NCBI GenBank assembly: GCA_016283575.1
Contig: JAEEND010000018.1
Location: 124,001-188,000, forward strand
From: Lachnospiraceae bacterium
GTDB taxonomy: Bacteria; Bacillota; Clostridia; Lachnospirales; Lachnospiraceae
Direction: 5' to 3'
Length of the DNA: 64,000 nucleotides
Position 1 is the first letter of the stretch, and each line of letters starts with the position of its first letter. Shown piece by piece: positions 17,306 through 26,983 of the stretch. The notes below the pieces were generated by a model. It did not search any database, was not told where the DNA came from, and worked only from the letters and a program-made list of their open reading frames with translations. The position numbers and the translations under genes are program-made.

Positions 17306-19360
17306 TTATTTATCTATTGTATTACCGCATTCGGGATTTGAGCATACAAGCTTGTTTCCCTTGGTAACAAAAATGCTTCCGCATTTATCGCATTTCTTAT
17401 CTACGGGTTTCTGCCATACCATGAAATCACATTCGGGGATCTGTATACATCCGTAGTATTTTCTGCCCTTCTTGGTCTTTCTTATTACGATATCCTTGCC
17501 ACACTTGGGACACATTACGCCGATCTTTTCGAAATAGGGCTTTGTGTTCTTGCATTCCGGAAATCCGGGGCAAGCTAAGAATTTTCCGTGAGGTCCGTAT
17601 TTGATAACCATTCTTCTTCCGCAAAGTTCGCAGATTTCGTCGCTTTCTTCATCCTGAACCTTTACTTCTGAAAGTGAGGCTTCCGCCTGTTTAACCGCAA
17701 GATCCAAATCCGGATAGAAATTGGATACTACGGTCTTCCACTTGACGGTTCCTTCTCCGATGGAGTCAAGAAGTGCTTCCATATTGGCGGTAAAATTGGC
17801 ATCTACGATGGTATCGAAGGCTTCCAGCATCATCTTGTTTACGACTTCACCAAGCTCCGTAACAAAAAGGTTCTTACCTTCTTTTGCCACATAATGTCTC
17901 TGAATGATGGTGGAAATCGTGGGGGAATAGGTACTGGGACGACCGATTCCGTCTTCTTCAAGGGCTTTTACCAGCGATGCTTCGGTAAAATGCGCGGGAG
18001 GCTGGGTGAAATGCTGCTTTGCATCTGTTTCGACTATCTGAAGTCTGTCACCCTTATCCACGGTTCCACTCCATGTGGAAACCGAGAATTCATCGCTCTC
18101 ATCATTTTCCGTTGCTTCCGTATAAACTGTCATGAAGCCTTCGAATTTGGCTTTCTGGGCATTCATGGTGAATTTATGGCCCTTGCATTCAAGCTTTACG
18201 CTTGTGGTCTCATAAATGGCATCTGCCATACGGGATGCAAGAAATCGCTTGTAAATCAGTGTATAGAGTCTTAACTGCTCTCTTGAAAGATAATCCTTGA
18301 TAAGCTGGGGTGTTCTTGTAACATCCGTGGGACGGATCGCTTCATGAGCATCCTGGATCTTATTCTGGTTTTTCTTGTCGCTTTCTTCTTTTCTTACGTA
18401 TTCGGCACCGTACTGGCTTTCAATAAACTCCTTGCTTGATGCAAGCGCTTCATCGGCGATTCTCGTGGAATCGGTTCTCAAATATGTGATGATACCGACG
18501 GTTCCTTCTTTTAATTTAATGCCTTCGTAAAGCTGCTGAGCCACTCTCATTGTCTTCTGAGTGGAGAAATTAAGTGCTTTACTTGCTTCCTGCTGAAGTG
18601 TCGATGTGGTAAAGGGAAGGGGAGCTTTTCTCACTCTCTCACCTTTCTTTACATCTTCCACCGTAAATTCGCCGTTTTTTATATCATTTACGATTCTTTC
18701 GGCTTCAGCCTTGCTCTTTATATTTCCCTGATATTTACAGGTAACGGCCTTGCCTGTGTTCTTTCCTTTAACATCGGCAGTGACCGTGAAATATTCTTCC
18801 GGTACAAAAGAATCGATTTCCGCTTCTCTGTCACAGATGAGTCTTAAAGCTACGGACTGAACTCTTCCGGCGCTTAAGCCTCTTTTGATCTTCGCCCATA
18901 AAATGGGAGAAATCTTGTAGCCCACCATTCTGTCAAGAATTCGTCTTGTCTGCTGAGCATCAACAAGATTCATATCGATGCTTCTCGGATGCTTTAAAGA
19001 CTCCTTGACGGCATTCTTTGTGATCTCATTGAATGTTATACGGTAAACATTCTTTTCATTTAATTTAAGAGCTTCCATGAGATGCCAGGATATTGCTTCA
19101 CCTTCACGGTCCGGGTCGGTTGCGAGATAGATTTTTTCGGCTTTTTTCACTTCTTTTCTGAGTGATGCCAGTACATCGCCCTTACCGCGGATTGTAATAT
19201 ATTTAGGCTCGTAGTCGTGTTCAACATCTACACCCAGCTGGGATTTAGGCAGATCTCTTACATGACCGTAGCTTGCAACAACCTCATAATTGGGTCCGAG
19301 AAATTTCTTTATGGTATTTACTTTAGCGGGTGATTCCACTATAACCAGGTATTTTGCCAT
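17306..19360 (-). CDS. topA: DNA topoisomerase I
   Basis: Type IA topoisomerase that relaxes negative supercoils. It has the N-terminal Toprim domain (YLVIVESPAKVNTIKKFLG; acidic DPDREGEAISWHL near residue 90), the active-site Tyr in GIITYLRTDSTRI (about residue 300), and three C-terminal four-Cys zinc ribbons (CELCGRR, CPKCGKD, CDKCGSI). I use the ATG at 19360 with GGAGAC upstream; the open frame extends 25 codons further without a ribosome site. Product 684 residues, full length. Confidence 0.96.
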   Translation of the reverse strand: MAKYLVIVESPAKVNTIKKFLGPNYEVVASYGHVRDLPKSQLGVDVEHDYEPKYITIRGKGDVLASLRKEVKKAEKIYLATDPDREGEAISWHLMEALKLNEKNVYRITFNEITKNAVKESLKHPRSIDMNLVDAQQTRRILDRMVGYKISPILWAKIKRGLSAGRVQSVALRLICDREAEIDSFVPEEYFTVTADVKGKNTGKAVTCKYQGNIKSKAEAERIVNDIKNGEFTVEDVKKGERVRKAPLPFTTSTLQQEASKALNFSTQKTMRVAQQLYEGIKLKEGTVGIITYLRTDSTRIADEALASSKEFIESQYGAEYVRKEESDKKNQNKIQDAHEAIRPTDVTRTPQLIKDYLSREQLRLYTLIYKRFLASRMADAIYETTSVKLECKGHKFTMNAQKAKFEGFMTVYTEATENDESDEFSVSTWSGTVDKGDRLQIVETDAKQHFTQPPAHFTEASLVKALEEDGIGRPSTYSPTISTIIQRHYVAKEGKNLFVTELGEVVNKMMLEAFDTIVDANFTANMEALLDSIGEGTVKWKTVVSNFYPDLDLAVKQAEASLSEVKVQDEESDEICELCGRRMVIKYGPHGKFLACPGFPECKNTKPYFEKIGVMCPKCGKDIVIRKTKKGRKYYGCIQIPECDFMVWQKPVDKKCDKCGSIFVTKGNKLVCSNPECGNTIDK

Positions 19361-19527
19361 TTTAAGTCTCCGTTCCTGTGCGCTCCCCTTATAATAGAAA
19401 CATACAGTTTCTGAAAAATTAAACAGATAATGCAAAATTTTGCACTTTTCCTACAATGTCCCTTTTTCAGAGTGTAAATATACACTATTAGTTTTTTTTC
19501 TGCAAGTACTTAATTTGTAAAATATTG

Positions 19528-19557
19528 TTGAAATGTGCTTATGCCTTAACGTATAAT
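19528..19557 (+). promoter_or_regulatory. Promoter of the HD-domain gene
   Basis: TTGAAA (19528-19533), an 18-base spacer, and a perfect TATAAT (19552-19557). The start point would be near 19564, giving a leader of about 60 bases that contains the hairpin listed next. Confidence 0.75.
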
Positions 19558-19575
19558 ACCAATATCGGAGGTGTT

Positions 19576-19601
19576 TTTTCTTTTTATAAGTAAAAAGAAA
19601 A
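19576..19601 (+). other. Leader hairpin before the HD-domain gene
   Basis: TTTTCTTTTTA, a TAAG loop, and the exact complement TAAAAAGAAAA form an 11-bp A/T stem in the 5' leader. A GGAGGTG at 19567-19573 sits just before it with no usable start codon, while the real ribosome site (GGGGG) comes after it. It might affect transcript stability or translation. Confidence 0.5.
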
Positions 19602-19624
19602 GACATTAAATATGGGGGTAGTTA

Positions 19625-20728
19625 ATGAGATTCGTTAAATACGAGGACTTAAAGCCGGGGATGCGCATCGCTCGTCCCATATACAACAAAAAAGGGGTAC
19701 TTCTTTACGACCGGGGCTCTAAGCTTACCGACGGTGCAGTTTCCAGCGTAAAGAATTTCGGTCTTATAGGAATCTATATTCTGGACGCAACGGAACCCGT
19801 TCCTCCAATGACTGAGGAAGATATCGAGTTCGAGCGTTTTCAGGCTATAAATGTCTTTGCTCTTGCGGACGAAGTTAAAGCCATCTTAAATACCAAGCAT
19901 ACAAGAAAGCTTGATATCATTGCCGGAGATATCCAGAAAAATTACGGCCATCTTCACAAGAAAATCAATTTCACACAGAGTATCAGAAGTCAGGAAGATT
20001 TCGTATTCAAGCATTGTTTAAATGTTGCTCTTCTTTCTGCCATGATGTGTAACAAGATGAATGCTCCCGTGGCTGATGTCAATGATTGTCTTCTTGCATG
20101 TCTGATCCATGACATAGGTAAGACCACCGTTCCTTTTCAGCTTCTTTTTGGGGAAGAGCCCGAAGAGATCAAACGTATTCTGGATACCGCCGAAGAAACA
20201 GGCTTTGAGATCATAGCCGAAGTATTTTCTTCCAATCAGAATATCCGAAGGATCTGTGCACAGACCTTTAAGATCCTCCAGGATCTTAAATACGGTCGCG
20301 AGCAGGATAAGATGAAGATATTCTTAGGCACAAGAGTAATGCTTGTGGCTGAAGTATTCGATGACTTAACTTCCATGGATCTGTCGGGAAATAAGGAACC
20401 TCTGTCTCCCATCAAGGCTTTAAGCTATTTGCTGGAGCATCCTGATGTATTTAACAAGAGGGCAGTCGAAGCATTGACGGAATCAATAGAGATCCTTGGA
20501 CCGGGCACCAGCGTAGAGCTTTCAAACGGTGACAAGGCATTGGTGGTTTCATCATCTCATGCCGATTTGCTTCATCCCATGGTACTTAACTTCCACACCA
20601 ACGAAATGATCGATCTTTCGAACCGCCGTCTCTATGACGACCTCGAGATCGTTGATGTCGTAAAGACCATGGACAGCCGCTATGTTATGAGCGACGAAGA
20701 TTTAAGAAAACTGGGAATTAAGAAATAA
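19625..20728 (+). CDS. HD-domain (degenerate HD-GYP) protein
   Basis: A soluble 367-residue protein related to HD-GYP cyclic-di-GMP phosphodiesterases. The N-terminal 60 residues (MRFVKYEDLKPGMRIARPIY, LLYDRGSKLTD) resemble the short beta domain that precedes many HD-GYP domains. The metal-binding IHDIGK is at residues 161-166, with His130 upstream and VAEVFDDLTS at 241-250. The HHE and GYP motifs expected near 200-235 are not present, so it may lack cyclic-di-GMP activity or hydrolyse another nucleotide. It has its own promoter and terminator, so it is monocistronic. Confidence 0.8.
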   Translation: MRFVKYEDLKPGMRIARPIYNKKGVLLYDRGSKLTDGAVSSVKNFGLIGIYILDATEPVPPMTEEDIEFERFQAINVFALADEVKAILNTKHTRKLDIIAGDIQKNYGHLHKKINFTQSIRSQEDFVFKHCLNVALLSAMMCNKMNAPVADVNDCLLACLIHDIGKTTVPFQLLFGEEPEEIKRILDTAEETGFEIIAEVFSSNQNIRRICAQTFKILQDLKYGREQDKMKIFLGTRVMLVAEVFDDLTSMDLSGNKEPLSPIKALSYLLEHPDVFNKRAVEALTESIEILGPGTSVELSNGDKALVVSSSHADLLHPMVLNFHTNEMIDLSNRRLYDDLEIVDVVKTMDSRYVMSDEDLRKLGIKK

Positions 20729-20736
20729 ATGGATCT

Positions 20737-20761
20737 GCTCCCGTTCATCGGGAGCGGTTTT
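20737..20761 (+). terminator. Terminator after the HD-domain gene
   Basis: GCTCCCG, a TTCAT loop and CGGGAGC make a perfect 7-bp stem followed by GGTTTT. It starts 9 bases after the stop codon and ends the HD-domain transcript. Confidence 0.7.
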
Positions 20762-20803
20762 CAGCGGTTTCCGCATCTTTCAGGGAGAAAAAGAAAGGAA
20801 TAT

Positions 20804-22345
20804 ATGGTATTTAAAGTTTACTCCGGCAGAGTCCGGGGTGTTTTTGGCGACCTCATCACCGTGGAGGTGGATGCATCACCGGGATTACCGGAAATCTCCA
20901 TCATCGGACTGCCCGGTTCTGCCGTCAAAGAAGCAAAGGACAGAGTAAAGGTCGCTTTGAAAAACTGTGGGGTAACCATACCCTCGGTCAAGCTTGTGAT
21001 CAACTTATCCCCCGCGGATGAGCACAAGGAATATACAGGGCTGGACCTCCCCATTGCTGTGGGCTTTTTAGGCGTATTCGGGCATTTATCCGAATTCGAC
21101 CCGGCCACCACTCTTCTTTTGGGTGAAATATCCCTTGACGGGAAGCTTATTCCCGTGCGGGGAGTTCTTCCCATCGTAAAAATGGCGGCAGAAAAGGGCT
21201 TTAAAAAGGTCATCTTACCAAAAGAAAATGCTGAAGAAGGGGCACTTATACACAACATAAAAATAATACCCGCAGAAAGTGTCATGGATGTAATGACCTA
21301 TCTCGGTTTGGGAGAGCCCATGAAAGATGCCTTTTTACCTCCCGTTAAAGAGGACCCGGATGCATTTAGTGAAGACCCGCTGACAGACTGCGATTTTAAA
21401 GATGTGTACGGGCAGGAATCCGTAAAAAGAGCTGCTGCCATCGCGGCAAGCGGTTTCCACCATCTTCTTCTGACAGGCCCTCCCGGCACGGGAAAATCCC
21501 TTATCGCAAAAAGGATCCCCGGCATAATGCCAAGCCTTACTTATGAAGAAAGCCTCGAAGTCACAACTATCTATTCGGTCAGCGGGAAGCTTAAAGAAAA
21601 AGCTTCTTTTATTAAAAAACGTCCCTTTATAAGTCCCCACCACAGTGCATCCTCCATTGCGTTTACGGGTGGTGGTCCGCAGGCTTCACCGGGTCTTGTC
21701 TCCCTCAGCCATAAGGGCATTCTTTTTCTTGATGAAATGACAGAATTTAAAAAAGAAACTCTTGATATGTTAAGGCAGCCCCTTGAAGACCGTACCATTA
21801 CCGTATCAAGGACCAAATCAAGCCTTACCTACCCTGCCGAATTTATGCTTGTGGGAGCCATGAATCCATGCCCCTGCGGTTTCTATCCCGACAGAAACCG
21901 TTGCAGCTGCAGCGATTCATCAATAGAGAGGTATTTAAAGAAGCTCTCGGGCCCCATTTTAGACAGGATCGATATGGTAGCTGATGTATCGAGGATCGGT
22001 TTAAAGGAAATGGAAAAAGAAAGAGCTGAGGGTCTTGATTCAATGACACTTAAGTCAATGGTGATGGATGCGGTAAAACGCCAGGAAGTGCGATTTAAAA
22101 ATGAAAGTTTCAGATTCAATGCCCAGATTCCCACATCCCGCATCGATGAATTCGTGCCTTTAAATACCGACGCAAAAGACTTCTTATATAAGACCTATGA
22201 GAGCCTTAATCTCTCCATGCGTTCTTTTTATAAAATGATACGCGTGGCGCGAAGCATTGCGGACTTCGACGGGGATGAAAAAGTATCCGTTAAACATCTT
22301 GCAGAAGCAAGCTGTTACAGATTTCCCGAATACATAAGGAGGTAA
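20804..22345 (+). CDS. comM: ComM/YifB family Mg-chelatase-like AAA+ ATPase
   Basis: A 513-residue YifB/ComM protein; in naturally competent species ComM is a helicase that aids branch migration during transformation. It has the N-terminal ChlI-like domain (GLPGSAVKEAKDRVKVALKN), Walker A GPPGTGKS near residue 230, Walker B ILFLDEMTEF near 310, and the cluster of cysteines in MNPCPCGFYPDRNRCSCS (about 355-372). I start at the ATG at 20804 with AAGGAA 6 bases upstream. It is followed directly by dprA, whose AGGAGG lies in its last codons. Confidence 0.93.
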   Translation: MVFKVYSGRVRGVFGDLITVEVDASPGLPEISIIGLPGSAVKEAKDRVKVALKNCGVTIPSVKLVINLSPADEHKEYTGLDLPIAVGFLGVFGHLSEFDPATTLLLGEISLDGKLIPVRGVLPIVKMAAEKGFKKVILPKENAEEGALIHNIKIIPAESVMDVMTYLGLGEPMKDAFLPPVKEDPDAFSEDPLTDCDFKDVYGQESVKRAAAIAASGFHHLLLTGPPGTGKSLIAKRIPGIMPSLTYEESLEVTTIYSVSGKLKEKASFIKKRPFISPHHSASSIAFTGGGPQASPGLVSLSHKGILFLDEMTEFKKETLDMLRQPLEDRTITVSRTKSSLTYPAEFMLVGAMNPCPCGFYPDRNRCSCSDSSIERYLKKLSGPILDRIDMVADVSRIGLKEMEKERAEGLDSMTLKSMVMDAVKRQEVRFKNESFRFNAQIPTSRIDEFVPLNTDAKDFLYKTYESLNLSMRSFYKMIRVARSIADFDGDEKVSVKHLAEASCYRFPEYIRR

Positions 22346-22347
22346 AA

Positions 22348-23472
22348 ATGGATAATACATATGAAAATATAAGCTTTCCCTTCTTTATGCTCTCTCACAT
22401 CCCGTTTATTAAAGAAGATCTGATGGAAAGACTTATAAATGTCACTGACAATCTTCGATCATTAAATAAAAACAGCCTTGATAAGCTTAAAAAATATAAT
22501 CTTTTCACAGATTCGGAGCTTTCCAAGATCGGTATATGTTTAAAGTCCGAAGAAATATATAAAAAAGATTACGAAAAGATGTTTCAAAAAAACATAAAGA
22601 TGTTAAGCCTTAAGGATCCTTATTATCCCGGGCGCCTTAAGCTGATCCCCGATCCTCCCTTTTTCTTATTTTACATTGGATCATTACCCACCGATGAAGA
22701 ACCCCTTCTATCGGTGATCGGAGCAAGAGAATGTTCTTTTTACGGGGAAGAAGCAGCCTCAATGATAGGAGAACTTTGCGGGAAACGAAGGATCCAGCTT
22801 ATAAGCGGTATGGCCAGGGGAATAGATTCCATTGCACAAAAAGCATGCATAAATGCAGGGGGGTATTCTGTCGGAGTGCTGGGAGGAGGCCCCGACATCT
22901 GCTATCCCAAAGAATCAGGAAGATTATATGAAGATCTGATCAATAAGGGTTGTATATTATCCGAGCATCCCGTGGGAGTAAAACCCGTCCCCTTTAATTT
23001 TGTAATGAGAAACCGCATTATTTCAGGTTTGTCAGATGCAGTATGCGTGATCGAAGCAAAAGAAAAAAGCGGTACACTTATTACAGTGGATGCCGCTCTT
23101 GAGCAGGGAAAGGATGTATATGCACTTCCCGGGCGTATTTATGACAGAGTTAACAAGGGATGCAACAGATTAATAAAACAGGGGGCGGAAATAATCCTGT
23201 CCCCCGAAGAATTCATAGAAGAATTCTTATTAGATAAATACAATATCAGCGACAATAAGAAAAAAGCTTCGAAAAAAGAAGTTCCCAATGATCTTACATA
23301 TGAAGAAAAGCTGATCTATGAATATGTGGATGAAAATGCCTTTACACCGGATGAAATATCAAGAAATATCCCCTTGGATCCAAATACGATACTTGTTTCT
23401 TTACTGAATCTCTCGGCAAAAGGACTCTTAATAAATATGGGATCCATGCGTTTCAGGAAAAGCTTTTTATAA
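22348..23472 (+). CDS. dprA: DprA, DNA-processing/RecA-loading protein
   Basis: DprA (Smf) protects incoming single-stranded DNA and loads RecA. The 374-residue protein has an N-terminal SAM-like helical region, the Rossmann core with VIGARECSFYG, ISGMARGIDSIAQKA (about 152-166) and GVLGGGPDICYP, the conserved FVMRNRIISGLSDAVCVIEA, and a C-terminal winged helix (about 310-374). The ribosome site AGGAGG comes from the comM stop region, so the two are coupled. Its 3' end overlaps the convergent hemW end by 6 bases. Confidence 0.94.
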   Translation: MDNTYENISFPFFMLSHIPFIKEDLMERLINVTDNLRSLNKNSLDKLKKYNLFTDSELSKIGICLKSEEIYKKDYEKMFQKNIKMLSLKDPYYPGRLKLIPDPPFFLFYIGSLPTDEEPLLSVIGARECSFYGEEAASMIGELCGKRRIQLISGMARGIDSIAQKACINAGGYSVGVLGGGPDICYPKESGRLYEDLINKGCILSEHPVGVKPVPFNFVMRNRIISGLSDAVCVIEAKEKSGTLITVDAALEQGKDVYALPGRIYDRVNKGCNRLIKQGAEIILSPEEFIEEFLLDKYNISDNKKKASKKEVPNDLTYEEKLIYEYVDENAFTPDEISRNIPLDPNTILVSLLNLSAKGLLINMGSMRFRKSFL

Positions 23473-24591
23473 AAGAAACCGGCTCATGGCATAATTGGCT
23501 AAATCAAGACCAAGCTCCGTTAAGTAAACTCTTTCACCGTTCACAATGAGTTTTTCTTCCGTAAGCTTACTTAAGACTTCTCCATATACAGAATCCATTG
23601 ATTCGTTGAATTCATCATAAAAATCCTTTTTGGATACGCCCTTTGTAAGGCGTAGTCCTAAAAACATGAATTCTTCCATTTGATCCTTTTTCGTTAAGGC
23701 TTCTTTTTCAAGGGAGAAGTCACAATTTATATAGTCTTTTAATCCCGCCCTGTGACTCATGCGCACATTTTCATAAAGAGAAGCTGCCGCTATTCCGAAG
23801 CCTAAGTAGTTTTTTCTGGTCCAATAGCCTGTATTATGGCGGCATTCGTATCCGGGGATCGCATAATTGGATATTTCATATCTATCAAAGCCTGCTTTTG
23901 CCAATGTGTCATATGTCTCATGATAGATCTCGCGATCGGTTTCCTCCGTCGGAAGACCGTGGCCATCCTTATATTTTTCATAAAAGGGCGTATTTTCTTC
24001 AATGATGAGGCTGTATGCACTTATATGCTGAGGTTTTAAGTCTATGACTCTTTTTAATGTCTTTAAGAATTTATCCTTATCCTGTCCGGGAAGGCCGCTC
24101 ATTAAATCTATATTTACATTTTTAAAGCCTGTGGTCCTTACACGATCATAGGCTCGTAAAAATGTATCGTAGTCGTGGATCCTTGATAGAAGCTTTAATT
24201 CATCATCTTCCGTTGACTGAAGTCCAAGGCTTACACGGTTTATTCCCGCATCAAAATAAGTCCTTAATTTATTGTCATTTACCGAATCAGGATTCATTTC
24301 CATGGTAATCTCTGCATCTTTATCAAGTTGAAAGCAGTCTCTTATGGTATCGAGGGTACTTACGATAAAGCTTTCATCCACCAGGCTCGGCGTGCCTCCT
24401 CCGAAAAAACAAGAGTCCACGGGTATTTTACCTATGGACTCTGCAGTACCGGTTATTTCTTTTTTAAGAGCATCAAAATAAGCCTTCTTTGTAGCATCAT
24501 CCGTTACAAAGCTCACAAAGTCACAATATGCGCATTTTCTTGCACAAAAAGGGACATGTATGTAGATTTCGGCTTTTTTATCATTCTTCAT
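23467..24591 (-). CDS. hemW: HemW-like radical SAM protein
   Basis: A 374-residue HemW (formerly coproporphyrinogen oxidase-like) protein. It carries the radical SAM cluster motif [10 protein letters not shown] at residues about 16-25, [10 protein letters not shown] and the C-terminal HemN-type helical domain. In characterised relatives HemW is a heme chaperone rather than an oxidase. The ATG overlaps the lepA 3' end by 11 bases, a conserved lepA-hemW arrangement. Confidence 0.93.
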   Translation of the reverse strand: MKNDKKAEIYIHVPFCARKCAYCDFVSFVTDDATKKAYFDALKKEITGTAESIGKIPVDSCFFGGGTPSLVDESFIVSTLDTIRDCFQLDKDAEITMEMNPDSVNDNKLRTYFDAGINRVSLGLQSTEDDELKLLSRIHDYDTFLRAYDRVRTTGFKNVNIDLMSGLPGQDKDKFLKTLKRVIDLKPQHISAYSLIIEENTPFYEKYKDGHGLPTEETDREIYHETYDTLAKAGFDRYEISNYAIPGYECRHNTGYWTRKNYLGFGIAAASLYENVRMSHRAGLKDYINCDFSLEKEALTKKDQMEEFMFLGLRLTKGVSKKDFYDEFNESMDSVYGEVLSKLTEEKLIVNGERVYLTELGLDLANYAMSRFLL

Positions 24592-26386
24592 CGAGTTTAA
24601 GCACGCTCATGAATGCGCTTTGAGGGATTTCCACATTACCTATCTGACGCATTCTCTTCTTTCCTTCTTTTTGCTTTTCAAGAAGTTTCTTTTTACGGGA
24701 AATATCACCGCCGTAACATTTTGCAAGGACATCCTTACGCATGGCTTTTACTGTCTCACGGGCAATTACCTTGCCGCCCACTGCGGCCTGAATAGGGATT
24801 TCAAAAAGGTGCCTCGGGATCTCATCCTTAAGCTTTTCACACATTCTTCTTCCACGCTCGTAGGCTGAATCTTTGTGTACGATAAATGAAAGAGCATCCA
24901 CTTCTTCCCTGTTAATAAGGATATCAAGCTTTACAAGTTCCGATCGCTCATAGCCCTTTAATTCATAGTCAAAAGAAGCATATCCCCTGGAACGGGACTT
25001 AAGGGCATCAAAGAAATCATAGATGATCTCATTTAAGGGAAGCTCGTACTTAATAAGTGCACGGGTTTCCTCCATATATTCCATGCTGACGTAACGACCG
25101 CGTCTCTGCTGGCAAAGCTCCATAATGGAGCCAACATATTCTTTGGTCACCATGATCTCCGCATTTACAATGGGTTCCTCCATGTAATCAATGGTGGAAG
25201 GATCCGGAAGATTGGTGGGATTGGTAAGATCTATTACCTCTCCGTTGGTTTTATGGACTCTGTAAATAACGCTGGGTGCGGTAGTTACAAGATCAAGATT
25301 ATATTCTCTCTCTAATCGTTCCTGGATGATCTCAAGATGCAGAAGACCTAAGAAGCCGCATCTGAATCCGAATCCGAGCGCCACTGAGGTTTCGGGCTCA
25401 TAAAATAATGAAGCATCATTTAACTGAAGCTTTTCAAGAGCATCTCTCAGATCGGGATATTTGGCGCCGTCTGCGGGATACACTCCGCAATAAACCATGG
25501 ACTGAACTTTCTTGTATCCGGGAAGGGGCTCATCACAGGGATGCTCCGCATTTGTTATGGTGTCACCCACAGCAGTATCGCGAACATTTTTGATCGAAGC
25601 CGTTATATAACCAACCATACCGGCTGAAAGTTCATCACAGGGTATAAACTGTCCTGCACCGAAGTAGCCTACTTCCACCACCTCTGCCGTGGCTCCGGTA
25701 GCCATCATCTTAATGGGCACGCCCTTTTTTACGGTTCCGTTCTTTATACGTACAAATGCTATTACGCCCTTATAGGAATCATAGAGTGAATCAAAGATAA
25801 GAGCCTGAAGAGGTGCGTTCGGATCCCCCGCGGGAGCCGGAACCTTTTCTACTATGGCTTCAAGGACCTGATCCACATTGAGACCGTTTTTAGCTGAGAT
25901 CTTGGGCGCATCCTGAGCTTCGATACCGATTACATCTTCTATTTCATTGATGACCTTTTCGGGATCCGCGCTGGGAAGATCGATCTTATTGATAACAGGG
26001 AACACATCAAGGTCATGATCCAAAGCAAGATAAACATTGGCAAGAGTCTGAGCCTCAATGCCCTGCGCCGCATCCACCACAAGAATTGCTCCGTCACAGG
26101 CTGCCAGGGCACGGCTTACTTCATAGTTAAAGTCCACGTGTCCGGGAGTATCTATAAGATTAAAGATGTATTCTTCTCCGTTTTTAGCTTTGTAAACGGT
26201 TCTTACGGTCTGAGCCTTGATCGTGATGCCTCGCTCACGTTCGAGATCCATATTATCAAGAACCTGCTCCTGCATCTCTCTGGCGGTAAGAAGTCCCGTC
26301 ATTTCGATAATACGGTCCGCAAGGGTTGATTTACCGTGATCTATATGTGCTATAATACAAAAATTACGAATGTGGTCCTGGTTCAA
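24581..26386 (-). CDS. lepA: Elongation factor 4 (LepA)
   Basis: LepA is a ribosome-associated GTPase that back-translocates or helps 30S biogenesis. The G domain shows [14 protein letters not shown] (P-loop), [20 protein letters not shown] and [11 protein letters not shown]. The C-terminal domain is typical ([38 protein letters not shown]). At 601 residues it is full length. The start is a TTG at 26386 preceded by GGAAGG, placing [16 protein letters not shown] at the normal N-terminus. Confidence 0.96.
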   Translation of the reverse strand: MNQDHIRNFCIIAHIDHGKSTLADRIIEMTGLLTAREMQEQVLDNMDLERERGITIKAQTVRTVYKAKNGEEYIFNLIDTPGHVDFNYEVSRALAACDGAILVVDAAQGIEAQTLANVYLALDHDLDVFPVINKIDLPSADPEKVINEIEDVIGIEAQDAPKISAKNGLNVDQVLEAIVEKVPAPAGDPNAPLQALIFDSLYDSYKGVIAFVRIKNGTVKKGVPIKMMATGATAEVVEVGYFGAGQFIPCDELSAGMVGYITASIKNVRDTAVGDTITNAEHPCDEPLPGYKKVQSMVYCGVYPADGAKYPDLRDALEKLQLNDASLFYEPETSVALGFGFRCGFLGLLHLEIIQERLEREYNLDLVTTAPSVIYRVHKTNGEVIDLTNPTNLPDPSTIDYMEEPIVNAEIMVTKEYVGSIMELCQQRRGRYVSMEYMEETRALIKYELPLNEIIYDFFDALKSRSRGYASFDYELKGYERSELVKLDILINREEVDALSFIVHKDSAYERGRRMCEKLKDEIPRHLFEIPIQAAVGGKVIARETVKAMRKDVLAKCYGGDISRKKKLLEKQKEGKKRMRQIGNVEIPQSAFMSVLKLDEE

Positions 26387-26425
26387 AACAGTTTCCTTCC
26401 TTAAGTTACTAACAAACTATGGCAC

Positions 26426-26455
26426 ATTATAGCATATTGCTTTTTGGTATGAAAA
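26426..26455 (-). promoter_or_regulatory. lepA-hemW promoter
   Basis: On the minus strand TTTTCA (26450-26455), an 18-base spacer and a perfect TATAAT (26426-26431), about 40 bases before the lepA TTG. The -35 matches the consensus at only some positions. Confidence 0.5.
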
Positions 26456-26506
26456 GAGGAATTCCTCAACTTCACCTGACTTTCGGGGAAAAATTGAATT
26501 TTTCTA

Positions 26507-26535
26507 TTGACACCCGCAAAAGTATCACTTATTAT
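26507..26535 (+). promoter_or_regulatory. rpsT promoter
   Basis: A perfect TTGACA (26507-26512), a 17-base spacer and TATTAT (26530-26535). This strong promoter precedes the ribosomal protein gene and diverges from the lepA promoter. Confidence 0.8.
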
Positions 26536-26548
26536 AACTAAGTGTGTG

Positions 26549-26580
26549 TACATTAAATCGTCCGTGTCCGGATTAATGTA
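26549..26580 (+). promoter_or_regulatory. rpsT leader stem-loop
   Basis: TACATTAA (26549-26556) pairs with TTAATGTA (26573-26580), and inside it TCCG pairs with CGGA around a TGTC loop, with a 4-base bulge on the 5' side. It lies in the rpsT leader, 44 bases before the start, where an autoregulatory site for S20 could sit (inference). Confidence 0.5.
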
Positions 26581-26623
26581 TGTACTATTAACCAGTATTC
26601 GATCAAAATGGAGGTGTATAGTC

Positions 26624-26887
26624 TTGGCTAACATCAAATCTGCAAAGAAGCGTATTTTAGTAAGCGCAACCAGAGCTGAAAGAAATAAAGCACTTAAATC
26701 TGCTTGCAAAACAGCTATCAAGAAGGTTTATGCAGCTATCGATGCTAAGGATCAGGCAGCAGCAAAAGAAGCTTTAACAGAAGCTACTTCTCTTTTAAGC
26801 AAAGCTGAATCCAAGGGTGTTTTTCATAAGAACACTATCGCGAGAAAGATTTCCCGCTTAAGCGTCGCTGTAAACAAGATGGCTTAA
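26624..26887 (+). CDS. rpsT: Ribosomal protein S20
   Basis: S20 is a primary 16S rRNA-binding protein of the 30S subunit. The 87-residue Lys/Ala-rich sequence begins MANIKSAKKRILVSATRAER and ends FHKNTIARKISRLSVAVNKMA, as in the family. The start is a TTG with GGAGGTG 7 bases upstream; S20 genes often use weak start codons as part of autogenous control. It has its own promoter and terminator. Confidence 0.97.
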   Translation: MANIKSAKKRILVSATRAERNKALKSACKTAIKKVYAAIDAKDQAAAKEALTEATSLLSKAESKGVFHKNTIARKISRLSVAVNKMA

Positions 26888-26903
26888 TTATTTAGATAAA
26901 AGT

Positions 26904-26944
26904 CCCCGAATTGTAACCGTCATTGCAATCCGGGGTTTTTTTTG
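26904..26944 (+). terminator. rpsT terminator
   Basis: CCCCGAATTG and CAATCCGGGG form a 10-bp stem with one mismatch, followed by a run of nine T residues (26936-26944). A clear intrinsic terminator. Confidence 0.9.
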
Positions 26945-26954
26945 CGAAAAATTA

Positions 26955-26979
26955 AGGCGATGGAAAAGATCCATCGCCT
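26955..26979 (-). terminator. Terminator of the EAL gene (works in both directions)
   Basis: AGGCGATGG and its complement form a 9-bp stem with a 7-base loop. On the minus strand it is followed by TAATTTTT and ends the EAL transcript; on the plus strand it is followed by GTTTTT. Confidence 0.75.
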
Positions 26980-26983
26980 GTTT

